Origin: Nocardioides cavernae
Lineage (GTDB): Bacteria > Actinomycetota > Actinomycetes > Propionibacteriales > Nocardioidaceae
NCBI RefSeq assembly: GCF_013410035.1
Contig: NZ_JACCBW010000002.1
Location: forward strand, 434,001-498,000
DNA: 64,000 nucleotides
Reading direction: 5' to 3'
Numbering within the stretch: the first letter of the stretch is position 1; the number at the start of each line of letters is the position of its first letter. Positions 56,712-64,000 of this stretch are shown in pieces. The notes beneath the pieces are model-generated. The model was given only the letters and a program-made list of their open reading frames with translations. It did not search any database and had not been told where the DNA came from. The position numbers and the translations under genes are program-made.

Positions 56712-57365
56712 TCAGTCCTTCGGGTCGGCGGCGGCGCAGGCGTCGAGCACGGCCTGCACGTCGGGGGGTACGTCGCGGCCGGCCGCCTCGCGCTCGCGGC
56801 GGTAGCGCTGCACCATCTCGGCGAGCTCCTGGTCGGCGCGCTCCGCGAGGCCGGTGACGGCGGAGACGGGGACGCCGGTGAACAGGCACTTGAGCACGCC
56901 CTGGCGCCACGCGTCGGCGTCGAGACGGTCGCTGTGGGGGCCCATCGCGGCGCCGACGAGCCGGGTGTCGTTGGTCCGCAGGGCGTCGAGCAGCAGGTCG
57001 GTGCCGTCGAGCTGCCCCGCCTCGGCGTGCTCGATGCCGTTGAGGGCGTGCAGCACCGCGCGCTTCTCGTCGCTGTCGCCGTAGCGGTAGACCTGGCGCA
57101 GCTCGTCGAGCAGGGCGTCGGGCTCGACGCGTCGGGCGACGAGCGAGACCAGGTCGACGCGTACGGCGTCCTCGAGGAGCACGTCGTCGCGGCCGGGCAG
57201 GGGGCCACGTCCGGTCGTGCGGGCGCTGGCCGGGAACACCCGGCCGAGCCGGCTCGGGTCGTCGGCGACCTCGGTGCGGATGGCCTGCCACCGCTCGCGG
57301 GCGCCCTCGTCGAGGGCGGCCTCGATGTCACTGTGGTCGGCCAGCGGCGCGACGACGACCGTCAT
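56712..57365 (-). CDS. eboA: EboA-domain protein
   Basis: 217 aa, mostly helical. VYRYGDSDEKRAVLHALNGI and LLLDALRTNDTRLVGAAMGPHSDRLDADAWRQGVLKCLFTGVPVSAV are the recognisable EboA core. No catalytic motif is visible. ATG 57365 overlaps the stop of the preceding isomerase gene (ATGA). EboA is a marker gene of ebo clusters, found in cyanobacteria, some other bacteria and algal plastids or endosymbionts. Confidence 0.82.
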   Translation of the reverse strand: MTVVVAPLADHSDIEAALDEGARERWQAIRTEVADDPSRLGRVFPASARTTGRGPLPGRDDVLLEDAVRVDLVSLVARRVEPDALLDELRQVYRYGDSDEKRAVLHALNGIEHAEAGQLDGTDLLLDALRTNDTRLVGAAMGPHSDRLDADAWRQGVLKCLFTGVPVSAVTGLAERADQELAEMVQRYRREREAAGRDVPPDVQAVLDACAAADPKD

Positions 57366-58243
57366 GCGGTTCCTTCCGGGCCGGGGTCCGCGATGCGGTC
57401 GAGCGAGGCCCGCAGCGCCGTGATCTGGCGGGCCGCGACCGTGGGGGCGGCGTGGGCGTGGCGGGGGAGCTCGACGCTGGCCAGCCCGGAGAACCCGGTG
57501 GCCGTCAGCGCGCGCAGGACCGCGTCGAGGTCGAGCGTGCCCTGGCCCAGCTCGAGGTGCTCGTGGACGTCGCGGACCATGTCGTCGACCTGGACGTTGC
57601 CGATCAGGTCGCCCGCGATCGCGATCGACGCCTGGGGGCTGCGCGGCTCGTTGCACACGAGGTGCCCGAGGTCGAGGGTGAGGCGCAGGTGGTCGGGCTC
57701 GCCGAGCCGGCGCCGCAGCTCGAGGGCCTCGTCGACGGTGTCGACGTGCATGCCGGGCTCGGGCTCGAAGCAGACGGTGACGTCGAGCTCCTGCGCGAGG
57801 TCGAGCACGGGGCCGAGACCGTCGGTGAGCCGGCGCCAGCCCTCGTCGGAGGAGACCCCCTCGGGGAGCACGCCGGACCAGCAGGACATCGCCTCCGCGC
57901 CGAGGTCGGCGGCGATGCGCACGGCGCGGGTGAGGAGCTGGATGCGCGGCTGCCGGTCGCCGTCGCTGACCAGCGTCGGTTCGTGCTTGCGCCACGGGTC
58001 GAGGACGAAGCGGGAGCCGGTCTCGACGACCACCGCGAGGCCGTGGTCGGCGAGGGACTTCGCAGCGCGGCTGGTCTGGGCGACCGCGTCGTCGGCGAAC
58101 GGGTCGAGGTGCGGCTGGTCGAGGGTCAGCGCGACCCCGTCGTAGCCGAGCCCGGCGATCACCGCGCAGGCGTCGGGGAAGCGGTGCCCGGAGAAGCCGT
58201 TGCTGCCGTAGCCGAGCCGGAGGCCACCCGTGCGCCCGGTCAC
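57362..58243 (-). CDS. Sugar phosphate isomerase/epimerase-like TIM barrel
   Basis: 293 aa. GYGSNGFSGHRFPDACAVIAGLGYDGVALTLD opens a xylose-isomerase-like barrel; metal-site residues are probably Glu in VCFEPEPGMHVD, Asp and His in LTLDLGHLVCNEP, Glu in SVELPRHAH. A second such enzyme (EboE) lies two genes on, so the cluster carries two TIM-barrel isomerases. The start GTG 58243 overlaps the prenyltransferase stop (GTGA). Confidence 0.8.
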   Translation of the reverse strand: MTGRTGGLRLGYGSNGFSGHRFPDACAVIAGLGYDGVALTLDQPHLDPFADDAVAQTSRAAKSLADHGLAVVVETGSRFVLDPWRKHEPTLVSDGDRQPRIQLLTRAVRIAADLGAEAMSCWSGVLPEGVSSDEGWRRLTDGLGPVLDLAQELDVTVCFEPEPGMHVDTVDEALELRRRLGEPDHLRLTLDLGHLVCNEPRSPQASIAIAGDLIGNVQVDDMVRDVHEHLELGQGTLDLDAVLRALTATGFSGLASVELPRHAHAAPTVAARQITALRASLDRIADPGPEGTA

Positions 58244-59112
58244 GTCGGGCTCCAGCGCTTCGACAGGGCGCGGTAGGCCGGGCCGGCGCCGACGACGGCC
58301 GCGGCGGCACCCAGCCTGCCGCGGCGGGCGAGCCAGGCGCCCTGCAGCAGCGAGAAGCCGCCGATGCCGGTGCGGGTGGCCGTACGCGCGGCGTCCGCCG
58401 TCGGGTCGAGCGCGGCGCGCGCCTGGGCGCGGCCCACGACGAGGGCGTACGCCCCGGACAGGCCGACGCCGGCGAGCCGGGCGGCGCGGCCGGCCTGCGG
58501 GTCGTGGAAGGCGGCGTGGGCCGTCGCGGCCGCGACGGCGACGGTCCCGGCGGTGACCGCTGCGGCGACCTCGGGACGGGTGCCGTGCACCTCGCCGCGG
58601 CTGAGCCAGGTCAGCCCGGCGGTGTGGGCGGTCATCGCGAGCGCGGGCTGCCACGCCGCGGCGGGCGAGGCGTGCGCACCGAGGAGGACGTCGAGCCCGC
58701 GCGTCGAGGCCATCGCGAGCGGGCCGATCGGCGCGTCCTTGGCGGCGGCGTCGTAGGCGAGGACCATCAGGGCGAGCGGGGCGGAGACGGCCAGCGCCGA
58801 GCGACCGCCGAGCAGGGCGGCGATGCCGAGCCCCGCGGCACCGAGGCCGGCGGCGACGCCGAGGGCGGCTCCGGGACTGATCCGACCGGACGGGATGGGC
58901 CGCTCGGGCCGCTCGACGGCGTCGACCTCGCGGTCGCACCAGTCGTTGAGGGCCATGCCCGACCAGTAGAGGCAGGCGGAGGCCAGCGGCATCGCCCACC
59001 CGCGACCGCCCGCGCCGGACGCGACCGTGTGGGCGGCACCGGACCAGGCGTCACCGGGGATCGAGAAGGCGGCCGGGGCGCGGGTCAGCTCGACCAGGTC
59101 GGCGACCTTCAC
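58240..59112 (-). CDS. UbiA-family prenyltransferase (SCO3242/EboC-like)
   Basis: 290 aa, about seven to nine hydrophobic helices. The prenyl-diphosphate Mg-binding motif is in GMALNDWCDREVDAVERPERPIPSG (NDxxDxxxD, about residue 63), and a second Asp-rich loop in VLAYDAAAKDAPIGP. It transfers an isoprenoid chain to an acceptor in the membrane. GTG 59112 overlaps the inositol-phosphate synthase stop. Together with the upstream enzyme it suggests a prenylated inositol- or sugar-phosphate-derived product; this is inference. Confidence 0.82.
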   Translation of the reverse strand: MKVADLVELTRAPAAFSIPGDAWSGAAHTVASGAGGRGWAMPLASACLYWSGMALNDWCDREVDAVERPERPIPSGRISPGAALGVAAGLGAAGLGIAALLGGRSALAVSAPLALMVLAYDAAAKDAPIGPLAMASTRGLDVLLGAHASPAAAWQPALAMTAHTAGLTWLSRGEVHGTRPEVAAAVTAGTVAVAAATAHAAFHDPQAGRAARLAGVGLSGAYALVVGRAQARAALDPTADAARTATRTGIGGFSLLQGAWLARRGRLGAAAAVVGAGPAYRALSKRWSPT

Positions 59113-60329
59113 GAGGACACCCGCTCGGCACAGGCGTGCGACCAGGCCACGAGGTCGTCCCACTGGGTCGCGAGGCGGTGCTCCGCGGAGCCGATCGGCG
59201 ACTTGAAGAAGAAGCCGAGCGCGCCCAGGGGGCCGCGCTCGCCGGCGGCGACGGCCCGCGCGGTGAGCCGGGCGAGGTCGAGGACGAGCGGCGCCGCGAG
59301 GGCGGAGTCGCAGCCCTCCCACGTGAACTGCATGGTCATCCGGGTGCCGAGGAAGCCGTCGAAGCGGACGTGGTCCCAGGCGGTCTTCCAGTCGCCGAGG
59401 TCCTCGACGTAGTCGATGTGCATCGGGCCGGGGACCTCGTGGCCGAGGATCGACTCGAGCCCGGAGCGCTTGGTCCCGGTCTTGCTCGACCGGGCGGCCG
59501 GGTCGGACAGCGTCGAGCCGTCGCCGCCGCCGAGCAGGTTGATCGACGTCCACGAGCGCACGGCGAGGGCGCGGGTGGCGAACATGGGCGCGAGCGCGGA
59601 CTTCACCAGCGTCTCGCCGGTCTTGCCGTCGCTGCCGGCGTAGGGCAGCCCGCGCTCGTCGGCGAGCTCGCGCAGGGCGGGGACGTCGATGCCCGGGCTC
59701 GGGGTGAAGGCGACGTAGGGCGCGCCCGCGAGCAGCGCCGCGCACGCGTAGGTCGAGCTGGGGGAGAGCGGGGCGCGGCCGGCGTCCCACGCCGCCTCGA
59801 GTGCGGCCCAGGTCGCGGCGTCCTCGCCGGCGTCGTGGGGCGGCTCGGTGCTCGAGACGTCGATGACGACCACCCGGTCGACGGCGGCGGCGAACTCGCG
59901 GACGTCGGCGGCCAGCCGCTCGACGTCGGCGCGCTGGTCGGGCGAGTCCCCGGTGCGTACGCCGCTGCGCAGCCGTGCCTCGGTGGCCTCGAGGTCCGCG
60001 CCCACCTGGTGCACGAGCACGCCGGGGACGACGCCGCCCGCGACGAGCCGCTCGGCCTGCTTGGCGAGCGGCGTGGTGTCGACGTCGTGCCCGCCGACGA
60101 CGATGTCGGACCACGCGGCCAGTCCGCGGGCGTCGAGGTCGGGGTGCGCGGTGACGCAGCCGGTCTCGTCGGTCAGCCGGGCCGCGAGGGCGTGGAGACC
60201 GATCGTCGCCGTCGTCGCGAGCGAGCCGCGCGCGCCGACGAACCAGATGCCGAGCGTGCCGCCCGAGACGTCGCTGGGGCTGGCGGAGCCGGGGTGGTCG
60301 GGGGAGTCGTGGAGTGAGGGGGGTGCCAC
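59109..60329 (-). CDS. Myo-inositol-3-phosphate synthase-like enzyme
   Basis: 406 aa. NAD-binding GIWFVGARGSLATTATIG (about residues 28-45), then VIDVSSTEPPHD, FTPSPGIDVPALRELA, GSDGKTGETLVKSALAPMF and SINLLGGGDG, which follow the inositol-phosphate synthase (Ino1) order. It would isomerise glucose-6-phosphate to inositol-3-phosphate or a related cyclitol. GTG 60329 is chosen because a good promoter lies 6 bp upstream. First gene of the operon, in the place where other ebo clusters use a dehydroquinate-synthase-type cyclase. Confidence 0.85.
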   Translation of the reverse strand: MAPPSLHDSPDHPGSASPSDVSGGTLGIWFVGARGSLATTATIGLHALAARLTDETGCVTAHPDLDARGLAAWSDIVVGGHDVDTTPLAKQAERLVAGGVVPGVLVHQVGADLEATEARLRSGVRTGDSPDQRADVERLAADVREFAAAVDRVVVIDVSSTEPPHDAGEDAATWAALEAAWDAGRAPLSPSSTYACAALLAGAPYVAFTPSPGIDVPALRELADERGLPYAGSDGKTGETLVKSALAPMFATRALAVRSWTSINLLGGGDGSTLSDPAARSSKTGTKRSGLESILGHEVPGPMHIDYVEDLGDWKTAWDHVRFDGFLGTRMTMQFTWEGCDSALAAPLVLDLARLTARAVAAGERGPLGALGFFFKSPIGSAEHRLATQWDDLVAWSHACAERVSS

Positions 60330-60335
60330 CGGTCG

Positions 60336-60364
60336 ACCGTAATGCACGTCACACCGACTTTCAA
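60336..60364 (-). promoter_or_regulatory. Promoter of the inositol/ebo-like operon
   Basis: On the minus strand: -35 TTGAAA (60359-60364), 17-bp spacer, -10 TACGGT (60336-60341), then 6 bp to GTG 60329. Near-ideal sigma-70-type geometry with a leaderless start. Confidence 0.7.
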
Positions 60365-60378
60365 CGACGGGTCCCGGC

Positions 60379-60403
60379 CTTTTGACTGAGGAACGCTCAA
60401 AAG
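60379..60403. promoter_or_regulatory. Candidate operator upstream of the ebo-like operon
   Basis: Inverted repeat CTTTTGA-N11-TCAAAAG, containing TGAGGAACGCTCA (60387-60399) with a LacI-like core. It ends 15 bp upstream of the -35 and overlaps the last codon of the neighbouring gene. Confidence 0.4.
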
Positions 60404-61173
60404 TGCGGGTCAGCGGGATGCAGCGCGAGCGCAGAACGGGATCGTATATGATCCGTGCAGTGTCGTGCCAGCGCGGAATACCCTTCCGCACCCATCAGCT
60501 CCACCAGCTCGGCCTCGTGCGTGACGTAGACCGGCTCGAGCGCGACGTGCGCCTCGGTGTTGCCCGAGCAGTACCAGTCGAGGTCGTGACCGCCCGGCCC
60601 CCAGCCGCGCCGGTCGTACTCGCCGATCGAGACCTCGGTGTAGGACGTGCCGTCCTGACGCTCGACGGCGCGGTACTGGCGCCTGATCGGCAGCTGCCAG
60701 CACACGTCGGGCTTGGTCTCCAGCGGGTTGCGCCCCTGCCGCAGCGCGAGCCCGTGCAGCGCGCAGCCGGCGCCCCCGCCCAGGGGTGACTCGAAGTCGG
60801 TGCGGTTGTGGAACACGCAGGCCTGCTGGTCGTCGACCACGACGGCCAAGGTCTTGCGCTCACCGTCGTCGTCGGTCTCGATCCAATCGGACGTGCGGAC
60901 CGTACGCCCGGGGTGGAGCTGCCAGTCGTCGGGCGTGAGCTGGGCGACGAACCCCGCCACGCGCCTCTCGTCGTCGGTGTCGGCGAAGTGGGCGCCGAGG
61001 GTGCAGCACCCGACGTCCGGCGCATCGGCGTAGATGCCCTGGCAGCCCTGGCCGAAGATGCACCGGTAGCTCGACGTCAGCCAGGTCAGGTCGCACCGGA
61101 ACACCTGGTCGTCGTCGGAGGGATCGGCGAACTCGACGTACGCGCGGGGGAAGACCAGGTCGACTTCGGGCAC
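60397..61173 (-). CDS. Cysteine-rich protein of unknown function
   Basis: 258 aa. Eight or more cysteines in conserved-looking groups: [57 protein letters not shown]. The layout (CxxxxxC, CC, CxxxxL, PxxCWxLP) recalls YkgJ/DUF3109-type proteins thought to bind metal or Fe-S, but that is a weak resemblance. No signal peptide or membrane segment. GTG 61173 has TAGGCT 6 bp upstream. Not confidently named. Confidence 0.65.
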   Translation of the reverse strand: MPEVDLVFPRAYVEFADPSDDDQVFRCDLTWLTSSYRCIFGQGCQGIYADAPDVGCCTLGAHFADTDDERRVAGFVAQLTPDDWQLHPGRTVRTSDWIETDDDGERKTLAVVVDDQQACVFHNRTDFESPLGGGAGCALHGLALRQGRNPLETKPDVCWQLPIRRQYRAVERQDGTSYTEVSIGEYDRRGWGPGGHDLDWYCSGNTEAHVALEPVYVTHEAELVELMGAEGYSALARHCTDHIRSRSALALHPADPHF

Positions 61174-61179
61174 ACCACG

Positions 61180-61192
61180 AGCCTAGTAGCGT
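61180..61192. promoter_or_regulatory. Back-to-back divergent -10 boxes
   Basis: AGCCTA (61180-61185; TAGGCT on the minus strand, 6 bp from GTG 61173) and TAGCGT (61187-61192; plus strand, 7 bp from ATG 61200) are one base apart, so the two promoters must compete. Confidence 0.5.
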
Positions 61193-61199
61193 GGCGGGC

Positions 61200-62144
61200 A
61201 TGCGCCTGGGCGTCCTCGACATCGGCTCCAACACCGGCCACCTGCTGGTGGTGGACGCGCACGGTGGCGCCGCCCCCCTCCCCGCCTCCTCGCACAAGCA
61301 GCCCCTGCGCCTGGCCGAGCACCTCGACGACGACGGTGCGGTGACCGGGAAGGGCATCGAGGCCCTCACGGACTTCTGCGCCTCCGCGACCGAGATAGCC
61401 GAGGACAAGGGGTGCGAGGAGATGCTGGGGTTCGCGACCTCGGCGGTCCGCGACGCGGTCAACTCCGACGAGGTGCTCGACCACGTCGAGAAGCACAGCG
61501 GGGTGCGCCTGGAGGTGCTCTCCGGTGAGGACGAGGCCCGCCTGACCTTCCTGGCCGTACGCCGCTGGCTCGGCTGGTCGGCCGGGCGGCTGGCCGTCTT
61601 CGACATCGGCGGCGGCTCGCTGGAGATCGCGGGCGGCACCGACGAGGCGCCCGACGTGGCGTGGTCGCTGCCGCTCGGAGCCGCCCGGATGGCGAAGTCG
61701 TGGTTCGGCGGGGGGCGCCCGTCCGACGACGACGTCAAGGAGTTGCGCAAGCAGGTCCGCGCCGAGATCGCCCGCGACGCGGGGCACCTCCTGCGCCCCG
61801 GCGTGCCCGACAAGGCGGCGGCGACCTCCAAGACCTTCCGCTCGCTGGCCCGCATCTGCGGGGCCGCGCCGAGCGGCGAGGGCCCGCTCGTGCGCCGGGT
61901 GCTCGAGCTGGAGACCCTCTCGGGCTGGATCCCGAAGCTGATGGAGCTCACCGACGAGGAGCTCGCCGACCTGCCCGGCGTCTCCCCCAGCCGTACGCAC
62001 CAGATCGTGCCCGGCGCGCTCGTCGCCGAGGCCTGCATGGACATCTTCGACCTCGCCGAGCTCGAGATCTGCCCGTGGGCGCTGCGCGAGGGCGTGATCC
62101 TCGAGCGCCTCGACCAGATCTCCGTCGTGACGAGGTCGCGCTGA
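61200..62144 (+). CDS. Ppx/GppA-family phosphatase (exopolyphosphatase-like)
   Basis: 314 aa. ASKHA fold: [17 protein letters not shown] (phosphate loop 1, residues 3-19), [25 protein letters not shown] (catalytic Glu) and [14 protein letters not shown] (loop 2). It would release phosphate from polyphosphate or pppGpp. Short form without the C-terminal HD domain. ATG 61200 is preferred over GTG 61191 for the leaderless promoter spacing. Followed at 2 bp by a TIM-barrel gene, probably coupled. Confidence 0.9.
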   Translation: MRLGVLDIGSNTGHLLVVDAHGGAAPLPASSHKQPLRLAEHLDDDGAVTGKGIEALTDFCASATEIAEDKGCEEMLGFATSAVRDAVNSDEVLDHVEKHSGVRLEVLSGEDEARLTFLAVRRWLGWSAGRLAVFDIGGGSLEIAGGTDEAPDVAWSLPLGAARMAKSWFGGGRPSDDDVKELRKQVRAEIARDAGHLLRPGVPDKAAATSKTFRSLARICGAAPSGEGPLVRRVLELETLSGWIPKLMELTDEELADLPGVSPSRTHQIVPGALVAEACMDIFDLAELEICPWALREGVILERLDQISVVTRSR

Positions 62145-62146
62145 CG

Positions 62147-62941
62147 ATGGTCACGCCGCTGATCGGCCTCTCCACCGCCTCGGTCTACCCCGAGTCCACC
62201 GCGCACGCCTTCGGGTGGGCCGCGCAGCTCGGCTACGACGCCGTCGAGGTGATGGTGGGCATCGACTCGCTCAGCCAGCAGGTCGACGCGGTGCAGAAGC
62301 TCAGCGAGCACCACCAGGTCCCGATCTGCGCGGTCCACGCACCCTGCCTGCTCTTCACGCAGCGGGTGTGGGGCACCGACCCGTGGGTCAAGCTCGAGAA
62401 GTCCGCCGAGATGGCGCAGGCCGTCGGCGCCGACGTCGTGGTCGTGCACCCGCCCTTCCGCTGGCAGAAGGACTACGCCGCCGGTTTCGTCGAGGGCATC
62501 GCGTCCCTCGAGGCGCGCACCGGGATCGCGTTCGCCGTCGAGAACATGTACCCCTGGCGGGCTTCCTCGCGCCGCGGCATGGAGATGTACCTCCCCGGCT
62601 GGGACCCCAGCTCGGAGGACTACGCCCACACCACGATCGACCTCTCGCACGCCGCCATCGCCCGGTCCGACGTGATCGAGATGGCCGAGCGGATGGGTGA
62701 CCACCTGCGCCACGTCCACCTCACCGACGGCACCGGGTCCGCCAAGGACGAGCACCTCGTCCCGGGGCGCGGCGTGATGAAGGCCCAGGCGTTCCTCGAG
62801 CACCTCGCCGGCACGGGCTTCTCCGGCCACGTCGTGCTCGAGATCAACACCCGCCGCGCCGCCGACCGCGCCGAGCGGGAGGGCGACCTGGCCGAGTCGC
62901 TCGCCTTCGCCCGGGAGCACCTCGGAGTGACCACCCCGTGA
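62147..62941 (+). CDS. Sugar phosphate isomerase/epimerase-like TIM barrel
   Basis: 264 aa. [39 protein letters not shown]-like [31 protein letters not shown] (Glu), [11 protein letters not shown] (Asp, His), [10 protein letters not shown] and VVLEINTR (Glu) are the expected metal-site strands of the AP-endonuclease-2 family. Substrate unknown. Placement after ppx is common in actinobacteria. Its stop overlaps the tetR start (GTGA). Confidence 0.85.
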   Translation: MVTPLIGLSTASVYPESTAHAFGWAAQLGYDAVEVMVGIDSLSQQVDAVQKLSEHHQVPICAVHAPCLLFTQRVWGTDPWVKLEKSAEMAQAVGADVVVVHPPFRWQKDYAAGFVEGIASLEARTGIAFAVENMYPWRASSRRGMEMYLPGWDPSSEDYAHTTIDLSHAAIARSDVIEMAERMGDHLRHVHLTDGTGSAKDEHLVPGRGVMKAQAFLEHLAGTGFSGHVVLEINTRRAADRAEREGDLAESLAFAREHLGVTTP

Positions 62942-63531
62942 CCGCCCGCGCGTCCCGCGGTCGTCGACCGGGCGCGCCCGACACCCGCGCGGAGGTGCTC
63001 GCGGCCGCGCGGGCGTCGTTCGCCGAGAAGGGCTTCCGGGGCACGACGATCCGCGCCGTCGCCGCCTCGGCCGGGGTGGACCCCGCGCTCGTCCACCACT
63101 ACTTCGGCACCAAGGACGACCTCTTCGTCGCCGCACTGCAGATCCCGGTCGACCCCCGCGAGGTGCTCGCGCCCGTCGTGGCCGCCGGACCCGACGGCGC
63201 GGGCGAGCGGCTGCTGCGGACGTTCCTCGGCGTGTGGGACGACCCCGAGGTCCAGCCCGCGCTGGTCGCGCTGGTGCGCTCGATCATGTCCGACGACACC
63301 GGCGCCCTGGTGCGCGACGCCTTCATCCCCGTCGTGATCGGGCCGGCGCTCGCCTCCCTCGTCGCCGACCGGCCCGAGGCGCGCGTCCCGCTCGTCGTCA
63401 GCCAGGTGGTGGGACTGATCGTCACCCGCTACGTCGTCGCGATCCCGCCGATGGTGGCGATGCCGGCCGAGGAGGTCGTCGCCCGGATCGGCCCGGTCCT
63501 CCAGCACTACCTCACCGACGACCTGCCCTAG
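62938..63531 (+). CDS. TetR/AcrR-family transcriptional regulator
   Basis: 197 aa. N-terminal helix-turn-helix [36 protein letters not shown] (about residues 28-64); the C-terminal helical domain is a ligand pocket. GTG 62938. The adjacent ABC ATPase gene, whose promoter overlaps a pseudo-palindrome, is the likely target; regulators of this kind commonly control drug- or lipid-exporting ABC systems. Confidence 0.9.
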   Translation: MTARASRGRRPGAPDTRAEVLAAARASFAEKGFRGTTIRAVAASAGVDPALVHHYFGTKDDLFVAALQIPVDPREVLAPVVAAGPDGAGERLLRTFLGVWDDPEVQPALVALVRSIMSDDTGALVRDAFIPVVIGPALASLVADRPEARVPLVVSQVVGLIVTRYVVAIPPMVAMPAEEVVARIGPVLQHYLTDDLP

Positions 63532-63554
63532 CCGGACGACCCTGCGCCGCCCGA

Positions 63555-63604
63555 GCGGTGCGTGAGGCATGTCCCCGCCACCCGGAACGTGCCCCACGCA
63601 CCGC
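63555..63604. repeat. 50-bp palindromic repeat, copy 2
   Basis: GCGGTGCGTGAGGCATGT pairs with ACGTGCCCCACGCACCGC (18 bp, two wobble-type mismatches, 14-nt loop region). Same length and ends as 45825-45874. It lies 23 bp after the tetR stop and can act as its terminator. Confidence 0.65.
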
Positions 63605-63613
63605 TGAACGGGG

Positions 63614-63657
63614 TTGACGCGGCCTGTCCGTCGTCGCACAATTCAACACATGATGAA
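63614..63657 (+). promoter_or_regulatory. Promoter and candidate TetR operator of the ABC ATPase gene
   Basis: -35 TTGACG (63614-63619), 17-bp spacer, -10 CACAAT (63637-63642). TTCAACACATGATGAA (63642-63657), pairing at 6 of 8 positions, covers the transcription start and the ATG, as a repressor site would. Confidence 0.45.
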
Positions 63658-64000
63658 AAACGTCGTGGAGGTACGCGACCTCGTCGTGGTGCGCGGGGCG
63701 TACGAGGTGCTGCCCGGCATCTCGCTGGACGTCCCGCCGGGGGTGACGGGGCTGCTGGGTCCGAGCGGGTGCGGCAAGACCACCCTGATGCGCTGCCTGG
63801 TGGGGGCGCAGCAGGTGCGCTCGGGGACCGTCGAGGTGCTGGGCGAGCCGGCCGGCAGCAGGCCGCTGCGGACCCGCGTCGGCTACGTCACGCAGGCGGC
63901 GAGCGTGTACGACGACCTGACCGTGGCGGAGAACCTCGCGTTCTTCGCCCGCGTGCTCGGCGTCGACCGCGCGGCCGTCGAGGAGGCGGTCGACGCCGTC
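63650..64000 (+). CDS. ABC transporter ATPase, N-terminal part (3' end outside window)
   Basis: 117 visible residues. VVEVRDLVVVRGAYEVLPGISLDVPPG, Walker A GPSGCGKTTL (about residues 38-47), then the Q-loop VGYVTQAASVYDDLTVAENLAFFARVLGV. The absence of a signature or Walker B is due to the window edge. The sequence resembles export-type (ABC-2, drug or Na+ efflux) ATPases, which fits the TetR neighbour. ATG 63650 used; ATG 63653 is equally possible. Confidence 0.85.
   Translation, partial: MMKNVVEVRDLVVVRGAYEVLPGISLDVPPGVTGLLGPSGCGKTTLMRCLVGAQQVRSGTVEVLGEPAGSRPLRTRVGYVTQAASVYDDLTVAENLAFFARVLGVDRAAVEEAVDAV

Overview
The window reads as chromosomal DNA of a very high-GC actinobacterium, most likely Nocardioides or a close relative in Nocardioidaceae. 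This rests on GTG/TTG starts with 4-bp ATGA/GTGA overlaps, Lsr2, ClpC, DisA, a short MutY, DUF2342 and DUF3180 proteins, the order dacB-DUF2342-tilS-hpt-ftsH-folEPBK, and many genes with a TAnnnT -10 box only 6-8 bp before the start codon (leaderless transcripts). I see no rRNA, tRNA, CRISPR array, prophage or classical insertion sequence. The species call is inference.

Layout. 1-4.6 kb: end of an ABC ATPase, a PAP2 membrane phosphatase, then an unusual block in which an AbiEi-like/Vsr-like nuclease gene is bracketed by inverted copies of a 75-bp structured repeat, with a third copy after an NlpC/P60 cell-wall hydrolase. 4.6-13.5 kb: sulfotransferase, acyl-CoA dehydrogenase/oxidase, methyltransferase, hydrolase, lon (with a ClgR-type box), ppa, dacB. 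13.5-25 kb: the conserved tilS-hpt-ftsH-fol region, interrupted by a response regulator/histidine kinase pair, then DUF3180, a coiled-coil membrane protein and a tandem GNAT protein. 25-29 kb: an osmoprotectant ABC transporter with divergent ATPase and permease genes. 29-32 kb: two glycosyltransferases and a sulfotransferase, probably for surface glycans. 32-35 kb: methionine ABC transporter. 35-41 kb: pantothenate, NAD and CoA genes (DUF2520, panC, panD, nadB, nadC, coaX), then lsr2 and clpC (second ClgR-type box). 44-50 kb: mutY, a membrane-anchored unknown, a 0.9-kb convergent spacer packed with tandem and hairpin repeats, the radA-disA operon and an ankyrin lipoprotein.

50.8-60.4 kb: a LacI regulator, two small enzymes, and a tightly overlapping seven-gene minus-strand operon related to ebo metabolite-trafficking clusters: inositol-phosphate synthase, UbiA prenyltransferase, TIM-barrel isomerase, EboA, TatD-like hydrolase, EboE and a phosphodiesterase. 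It has a clear promoter and a candidate upstream operator. 60.4-64 kb: a cysteine-rich protein, Ppx/GppA phosphatase, another TIM-barrel protein, and a TetR regulator beside a truncated ABC ATPase gene.

The best candidates for something undescribed are the 75-bp repeat/nuclease element (1667-2866, extra copy 4484-4558), the 53-bp tandem array interleaved with 59-bp hairpins (45889-46596), and the inositol-linked ebo-like operon. All functional statements come from reading motifs and context; no database search was run.
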